A stretch of 64,000 bases of DNA, taken from positions 19,385,773 through 19,449,772 of the forward strand of contig OZ022241.1 of the NCBI GenBank assembly GCA_963978895.1, written 5' to 3'. Position numbers and translations under genes: made by a program. This DNA comes from Erpobdella octoculata (lineage: Eukaryota > Annelida > Clitellata > Hirudinida > Erpobdellidae). The first letter of the stretch is position 1. Every line of letters starts with the position of its first letter. Below are positions 58,403 through 64,000 of the stretch, in pieces. The notes beneath the pieces are model-generated. The model ran no database searches. It was given only the letters and a program-made list of their open reading frames with translations, and was not told the origin of the DNA.

Positions 58403-58650
58403 GTCGATTATCCTGCGAAGGAGTCGATTATCCTGCAAATGAGTCGATTATCCTGCGAAGGAGTCGATTATCCTGCGAAGGAGTCGATTATCCTGCGAAG
58501 GAGTCGATTATCCTGCGAAGGAGTCGATTATCCTGCGAAGGAGTCGATTATCCTGCGAAGGAGTCGATTATCCTGCGAAGGGGTCGATTATCCTGCGAAG
58601 GGGTCGATTATCCTGCGAAGGGGTCGATTATCCTGCGAAGGGGTCGATTA
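58403..58650 (+). repeat. 20-bp iteron array, left arm
   Basis: Units GTCGATTATCCTGCGAAGGA at 20-bp spacing from 58403. The last four end GGGG instead of GAGT-type. The array is cut at GTCGATTA (58643-58650) by the hAT and resumes at 60387. Confidence 0.97.
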
Positions 58651-58974
58651 TAGGGATGTCGAAAAAATATCGATATATCGATGTATCGATATTTTTAGCC
58701 GATATATATCGATATTTTTAGTCGATATATTTTTCTCCGATATATCGATATATCGATATAAAATATCCAGTATCGACTATCGAAAATTTTATGAAATGCA
58801 AATTTTTTTTTTTATGTAACTAGCATAGATTTATAATATTAGCATTGATTTATAATATAATATTATGTCTATGCTAACTAGCGTCAGCGACCCAAATTTG
58901 GACTTTTACTCGTCAGTTCTTTTGTTTGTGTATTCGCGAATCGCGACTAATCACGGTGACTCGTAAATTATGTC

Positions 58975-59817
58975 GTCTAGTAGTAGTGTTGTGTGGAAAT
59001 TTTATCTGGCAGGAGAAATGCCCCAGATATGCTAACATCGTCGCAGCTGAATGTCATGCGAGAGCTGATAACACTGCTTTCGCCATTTAAGCAGGCTACT
59101 GAAGACATCAGCGGTGATCATAATGTGAGTGTTAGCCTAGTGATACCAATTACAAATTTGCTGACGCAAGGACTGGAACACGAAAAACCCTCAACAGCAT
59201 TAGGTATTGCCGTAAAAACCAGTTTATTGCAAGGGGTTACTACACGTCTAAGGCCCTTGGAGAAAATATGTGCTTTGCAAAAGCTACGATTTTAGATCCA
59301 CGGTTCAAGCATATGCACTTTCATTCTGCGCTCGCTGTTTCAAAAGCAATAAGTGAGCTATCAGATAAAATACGTGCAGAACACAGGCGACAAGGACAGA
59401 TGTCGCCTACTCTGAATACTTCCACAATTTCTGAAACAAAATTCTGTGACGTCAGAATCCGATTCATTATGGTCTCGACATGAAAAACTACTAGTTGCTG
59501 CAGCCATCAATAATGCAGCTAATGTAGCCTCTCGAACTAACAGAATGCCGGACGAGTTGAAGCAATTCTTGGATACTTCAAATCTCTCTCGTAAGGAAAA
59601 TCCAATAAAGTTTTGGATTGACGCGAGACTTTTCGCCCCAGTTTTTTCAAATATAGCTCTTAAGTACTTAACACCTACGGCTTCCTCTGTACCTTCAGAA
59701 ATAGTGGCTTCTACTGTAAATTTGGCAGTTCCTAACACTAGGAGCCGACTGACGGCGGAACATGTGAAGAACAGAGTTTTTTTACTTTCATTACCGGACA
59801 AATACTGGTTTCCGTGA
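58975..59817 (+). pseudogene. hAT-Ac/ZBED-like transposase, frameshifted
   Basis: Three overlapping frames give one colinear protein: LTSSQLNVMRELITLLSPFK, then QATEDISGDHNVSVSLVIP; next frame ATILDPRFKHMHF (the hAT ILDPRFK motif); then YLTPTASSVPSEIVASTVNL, TRSRLTAEHVKNRVFLLSL to a stop at 59817. PTASSVPSE...RSRL is the C-terminal dimerisation signature of ZBED1-like hATs. At least two frameshifts and the lack of an N-terminal BED finger make it inactive. Confidence 0.85.
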
Positions 59818-60386
59818 TGATACAATTATTTTTTTAATTATTACGTAATAAAAAGCAATACTGAAAAAAAATACTTTCATTTTTATTGAGTTTTTTGTAC
59901 ATAAAAGCGGAAAAGCGTAGGAGCGAGCGGGAAAAAGAAAGCTACAGGGAACGGCGAAGCAAGCGGCCAGGAGCGGGAAAATTCGACCGATATATCGATG
60001 TATCGATATTTTTCACTCGATATATCGACGTCGATATTGATATTTTTTTAAATATCGATATATCGATATTTTTTTAAAATTCGACATCCCTATGAAGAAC
60101 AGAGTTTTTTTACTTTCATTACCGGACAAATACTGGTTTCCGTGATGATACAATTATTTTTTTAATTATTACGTAATAAAAAGCAATACTGAAAAAAAAT
60201 ACTTTCATTTTTATTGAGTTTTTTGTACATAAAAGCGGAAAAGCGTAGGAGCGAGCGGGAAAAAGAAAGCTACAGGGAACGGCGAAGCAAGCGGCCAGGA
60301 GCGGGAAAATTCGACCGATATATCGATATTTTTCACTCGATATATCGACGTCGATATTGATATTTTTTTAAAATTCGACATCCCTA
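59765..60386 (+). repeat. Duplicated right end of the nested hAT
   Basis: TGAAGAACAGAGTTTTTTTA starts at 59765 and at 60093. The 328-bp first copy ends with a complete TIR (AATTCGACATCCCTA, 60078-60092), the 294-bp second copy likewise at 60386. Copy 2 lacks one TGTATCGATA and one ATATCGATATATCG unit. Confidence 0.95.
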
Positions 60387-60589
60387 GTCGATTATCCTGC
60401 AAGTCGATTAACCAGCGCACGCTTTGCTGTGCATGGCAACAAAACGCTTCCGCATGGGTCGATATAGGTATATCAACCTAAGTGACCATTGGATCCTATT
60501 CAATTCTCTGGTCTATTTAAGGATGGCTGCTTATTCACTTGGTGGTGTTTTTACATAGATTATAGGCTAAACACTTCTATATCAGCACT

Positions 60590-61616
60590 GTACTGCAGTA
60601 TCAATATTTAAAACATATTAGAAATTTTTCTGAATTATTTAAAAATATATTTAAAAATTTTCTAAATTTTGATATGAGTTTGAAATTTTTTGTTTTTTTT
60701 TATAATTCAGTCGCTAGAGTTACGCGCTATATGCAAGTTCCTGTATTCGCCCAGAAGGCACACACACAAAATAATCATCTATCTCATCTACAAAAAAGAC
60801 AAAAAAACATTCTTAGACTTTACATTGGTTTAGCATAAATACTAAAAGCTACCATTATAGTTTAAAACGTTGGCCCTGATTGTTTCACATTCTTTGATGC
60901 GGCCCACGTTTTCAGTTATAGAATTGTACTATCGTACTGATAGTTTTTATTATGTATACTAGCTGGCAACCCGGCGTCGCCCGGGTACTTTTTTGGTTTT
61001 TTTATGTATACATTTATGCAAATAGCCTGGTCAGTTTAGAATTAAAATTAAAAACAGATATATTGCCTGGTCATTTTAGAATCAGTTGAAATGAGGCAAT
61101 TGAGATTATTTTTTAAATATTTATTGACATCAAATTGAATGGTATTGTTGAGCGTAATGGATGGTCAACCTAATAAATTAAATGAATAAAAAGTTACTGT
61201 TCACTAAGCCTCTGTGTAATAAAATAAAATTAGTTAAAACAAAAATATTCAATCACACGTAGGCACTCTAATGTAATGCCTTATAGTGAACAATGTTTTT
61301 AATTTTCTACTGTGAATAAATAGATAATGCATAAAAACAAATATACTTTAAATATATGTCAAACATGAAAAAACTAACCGTCTAGTAAAACGCAAACAAG
61401 CATACAAACTAAAACGTTTAACAAAACAAAAAACTTGTTTCGTTGTTATAGAGTCGCTATATCCAACAGTTCCTGAAATGAATACGCCTTTACTCCGCTA
61501 ATATTGTACCTTGAGGTAACTTGTAAAAGGAAAATGCATCGATTAAAAATTCTTTCATAGACAATAAAAATATTCATGTAAACCACAACGGTTTAAAAAT
61601 AATAAAACGGCGACCA
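60590..61616. other. Core of the foldback element, left part
   Basis: AT-rich. Apart from a Helitron terminus at about 60959, no gene or repeat was recognised. Confidence 0.5.
60959..60987 (-). mobile_element. Helitron 3' end (minus strand)
   Basis: The plus strand reads CTAGCTGGCAACCCGGCGTC GCCCGGGTAC: the inverse of a hairpin (CCCGGGCGACGCCGGG) plus CTAG terminus. The body extends toward higher coordinates for an unknown distance. Confidence 0.7.
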
Positions 61617-62153
61617 CTACGTCAAAAATAACCAAGAAATAAGACTTGGAAGAGGTACTAGTTTTCTGTATAACTCATTAATTTCCACAGTTTTCCAAGT
61701 GTTTTGCCATTCATTTAGAATCTTTGATTTGATTATTTTCTTGTATTCTGGAGTTTCAATGGTAACATCTATATGGATTTCGGTGTAAGTGGTTGCCGTT
61801 TTGGCAAGAACGTCGGCAGTTTCATTACCCTGCACGCCAATGTGGCTTAGAATCCAGACCAACTTGCATACAACGTTCCTATTTCTGAAATGATTAGTTG
61901 TAGTTTGTACGACAGATTGTTGGCAGTGAGATTTTGCAAAATTGTGACAAATGTCTAATGATTTGACGGCACTTAAAGAATCTGTAAAAATTACAAGATT
62001 TTGTAGTGGATCAGATTCTAATGCATTTGATGAAAGTAAATGATTTCCATATAGATTAAGAGCTATTTTGATTGCTTCTATTTCTGCAGCAAAAATTGAA
62101 ATGTTGTCCGATGTTCTTCTGGACATTCGGAGACTGGTTGATGGAGCATACAC
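61617..62153 (-). pseudogene. RNase H domain fragment of a LINE
   Basis: A 178-codon open frame. FAAEIEAIKIALNLY (catalytic Glu), FTDSLSAVKSL (catalytic Asp) and WILSHIGVQGNETADVLAK (SHxGxxGNExAD, catalytic His/Asp region) are the RNase H type I signature as found at the C-terminus of I/R1/Jockey-related LINEs and in transposon-derived genes. The first catalytic Asp region lies at or before the start, so it is truncated. The frame continues into an unrecognised tail. It may be cargo in the foldback element or an independent insertion. Confidence 0.78.
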
Positions 62154-62459
62154 ACCAATGCCTATCAGCTAGTAAAAGTTACAGCATAAAGAAAACAAAG
62201 AAAAGTACTACAGTTAATAGTAGCCTATGCACTACGAATATTCAGTTGTTAATCAATATGAATAATTATAGAGCGCCTCCGGTCATTTCCTTTGTGTGCC
62301 TTGTGGGCATCTGCAGAAACTTGCCTACGGTCATCTAGCATGTAACTCTAGCGATAGAATTATTAATTAATAAAAAATTACCAACTTTGAATTAAAAATT
62401 CAGAAATTGTTTAAATTAATTTAAGATAATAATACTGCAATTATGCTGATATAGTAGTA
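62154..62459. other. Core of the foldback element, right part
   Basis: About 300 bp, AT-rich, no recognisable feature. Confidence 0.45.
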
Positions 62460-62620
62460 CTTAGCATACAGTCTATATGAAAACACCACCAAGTGAATAA
62501 GCAGCCATCTTTAAATAAACCAGAGACAATCGTCACTTTGTTAATATACCTATATCGACCCATGCGGATGCGTTTTGTTGTCATGCACAGCAAAGCGTGC
62601 GCTGGTTAATCGACTTGCAG

Positions 62621-62760
62621 GATAATCGACTCCTTCGCAGGATAATCGACTCCTTCGCAGGATAATCGACTCCTTCGCAGGATAATCGACTCCTTCGCAG
62701 GATAATCGACTCCTTCGCAGGATAATCGACTCCTTCGCAGGATAATCGACTCCTTCGCAG
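62621..62760 (-). repeat. 20-bp iteron array, right arm
   Basis: Seven perfect units of GATAATCGACTCCTTCGCAG, the inverse of the left array. Confidence 0.97.
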
Positions 62761-62833
62761 GTTAATCGACTTTCCAATTTAAGTCGATTAACTGTCAACT
62801 GTCGATAAAAACACAGTTCCCCAACAGGCGCGG

Positions 62834-63663
62834 TCCCAGGATTTTCTGGTGGGGGGATGAAAAATTTATTGTTGGTTGGGAGTCTTATATTATATATTTT
62901 TATAGATTTAAAGTTATCATCAAATAATGGATGTGTTGCAAGAAAATTGTGTTTTTGAACATAAGAAATGTGTATGTTCCAATTCAATCTCCATACAAAT
63001 AAAATACAAAATAAGATTTATATCGTGCCCTTATAAAAAAAAAAACAAAACAATTTTTTCGCAAAGGCGCGCAGTTTATCAACATTTCCTAATATAGAAA
63101 CTTATTAAAAAGATATGTCTTTAATCTAATTTTAATTTGTTTAATGTCTATAGAATGAAGAACATTCACTCTCCTACAACTAACCTCAGTACACGCAAAT
63201 GCAATATTCAAAGAGTATTAGGTTTGAAACAAAAATTTGACAGTTTCGTTGGTCAAGTTCGTCTCATGTTCTTTTTTTTATTATAGTTTATAGTCTTTTA
63301 CACCATGTGTTTTAAGACGCGTCTCAAATGTATTTTCGTTCGTCGAGATATCGATAGAACGAGTAGATAAATGATAATCTTGTTGTTCAGGAAGGATTTG
63401 AAGTTTGGCTAGAATTTTTGCATTCTCAATGCTCAGTGGGTGCCGATTTAAAGAATGACGTAATCTTAATGAAGTTGCTGCAGCGCACTTTTTTGTTGGA
63501 AGTTCAAGATTTTTGCATGACATCTTCAACACAATAATTAGAGTTTGTGCAACCAGTGCAGCTGAATTAGTAAAACAAATAATATTGATTTATGAAAAAC
63601 AAATTAAGTACTTTACCACTTTTAGACTTCACAGAAAACTGGATATTTTCCCGTTTAGATTAA
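62834..63663. other. Unannotated DNA right of the foldback element
   Basis: Begins with TCCCAGGATTTTCTGGTGGG, a hAT-terminus-like phrase also seen near 46870. Repeat E recurs at 63284-63320. An 83-codon minus-strand frame (63281-63532) has no recognisable domain, so I do not call it a gene. Confidence 0.45.
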
Positions 63664-63696
<33 letters not shown>

Positions 63697-64000
63697 ACAT
63701 GTCCTGACTGACTGACTGACTGACTGACTGCTGACTGACTGACTGACTGACTGACTGACTGACTGACTGACTGACTGACTGACTGACTGACTGACTGACT
63801 GACTGACTGACTGACTGACTGACTGACTGACTGACTGACTGACTGACTGACTGACTGACTGACTGACTGACTGACTGACTGACTGACTGACTGACTGACT
63901 GAATGACTGACTGACTGACTGACTGACTGACTGACTGACTGACTGACTGACTGACTGAATGACTGACTGACTGACTGACTGACTGACTGACTGACTGACT
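63664..64000 (+). mobile_element. Family-1 Helitron 5' end, running off the window
   Basis: Host A, then TCTATATATATATAT..., AAAAGAACATGTCCTGACTG, the same start as the minus-strand unit at 19930. The ACTG motif, normally three to six copies, is expanded here to the end of the window. Confidence 0.85.
63697..64000. repeat. (GACT)n microsatellite, over 300 bp
   Basis: About 75 GACT units with three small interruptions (a missing base at about 63730, GAAT at 63901 and 63957). It is an expansion of the Helitron start motif. Confidence 0.97.

Larger units (their letters stand above)
58651..60386 (+). mobile_element. hAT nested in the iteron array
   Basis: Ends TAGGGATGTCGAA and TTCGACATCCCTA are inverted. 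GTCGATTA is duplicated (58643-58650 and 60387-60394). Next to the ends are dense ATATCGATATATCG motifs, likely transposase-binding subterminal repeats. Encodes a broken transposase. The right end is internally duplicated. Confidence 0.93.
58353..62822. mobile_element. Foldback (MULE-like) element with iteron arms
   Basis: An 11-bp direct repeat AACAGGCGCGG flanks it (58342-58352 and 62823-62833). Left and right arms are inverted copies: TTTATCGACAGTTGACAGTT, 20-bp arrays of GTCGATTATCCTGCGAAGGA (12-13 left, 7 right), then AACCAGCGCACGCTTTGCTG, GGTCGATATAGGTATAT and GCTGCTTATTCACTTGGTGG. The left arm (58353-58650 plus 60387-60590) is split by a hAT. The right arm is 62460-62822. Long inverted arms with subterminal iterons and 9-11 bp duplications fit MULE/foldback elements, but no transposase of its own was recognised. 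The core (60590-62460) has a Helitron end and an RNase H ORF. Confidence 0.82.

Noticed and set aside
58396..58819. ORFs with SRLSCEGVDYPAKES repeats (also 62550-62987)
   Set aside because: The 20-bp iterons (three units = 60 bp = 20 codons) stay open in frame by chance; there is no start context or domain.
63281..63532. 83-codon minus-strand ORF near the right end
   Set aside because: No domain, and part of it overlaps dispersed repeat E.
63697..64000. CRISPR-like array of regular repeats
   Set aside because: A pure tetranucleotide microsatellite without spacers, in a eukaryotic genome. The 20-bp iterons at 58403 also lack spacers.

Overview
This 64 kb window is AT-rich, intron-bearing animal DNA. 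Long TA, CATA and GACT microsatellites, spliced genes with GT-AG introns and a very dense load of hAT, Helitron, L2/CR1-type LINE, MULE and pogo/Tigger-like elements all point to a nuclear genome of a non-vertebrate metazoan. I cannot name the species from sequence alone.

Three host genes can be supported. (1) A Snail-superfamily, Scratch-like repressor on the + strand: exon 1 at 6982-7141 carries a SNAG motif, exon 2 at 10750-12239 carries four C2H2 fingers, and the 3.6 kb intron is mostly one hAT element with matching 8-bp target duplications. (2) CHERP, a U2 snRNP-associated SURP/CID/RS/G-patch protein, on the - strand from 43447 to 32776 in about 18 exons. (3) ASH2L, the Set1/MLL complex subunit, on the + strand at 44493-46079 in a single coding exon. 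CHERP and ASH2L are divergent with 1,045 bp between start codons, so they probably share a promoter region, which contains a tandem 226-bp duplication.

The rest is largely transposon-derived. 1-5.2 kb: a ZMYM/TTF-type hAT pseudogene, a short Helitron, microsatellites. 12.2-15.8 kb: little recognisable. 15.8-20.4 kb: a decayed hAT interrupted by a head-to-tail tandem Helitron array. 20.8-26.8 kb: three copies of one L2/CR1-like LINE, one with an intact 1021-aa endonuclease-RT ORF and one split by a hAT. 26.9-32.5 kb: a large palindrome and a MITE. 47.7-54 kb: palindromic repeats, a small PHD-like spliced gene, a MULE C-terminal fragment and a second, five-exon MULE/SWIM transposase gene. 55-58.3 kb: a pogo/Tigger element, Helitron pieces and another hAT remnant. 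58.35-62.82 kb: a foldback element with 20-bp iteron arrays in its inverted arms, an 11-bp target duplication, and a younger hAT nested in one array. The + end is a Helitron 5' terminus running into a GACT array.

The mobile parts are nested several deep, so insertion order can be read directly (for example host DNA, then hAT, then foldback element, then hAT, then internal duplication at 57.8-62.8 kb).
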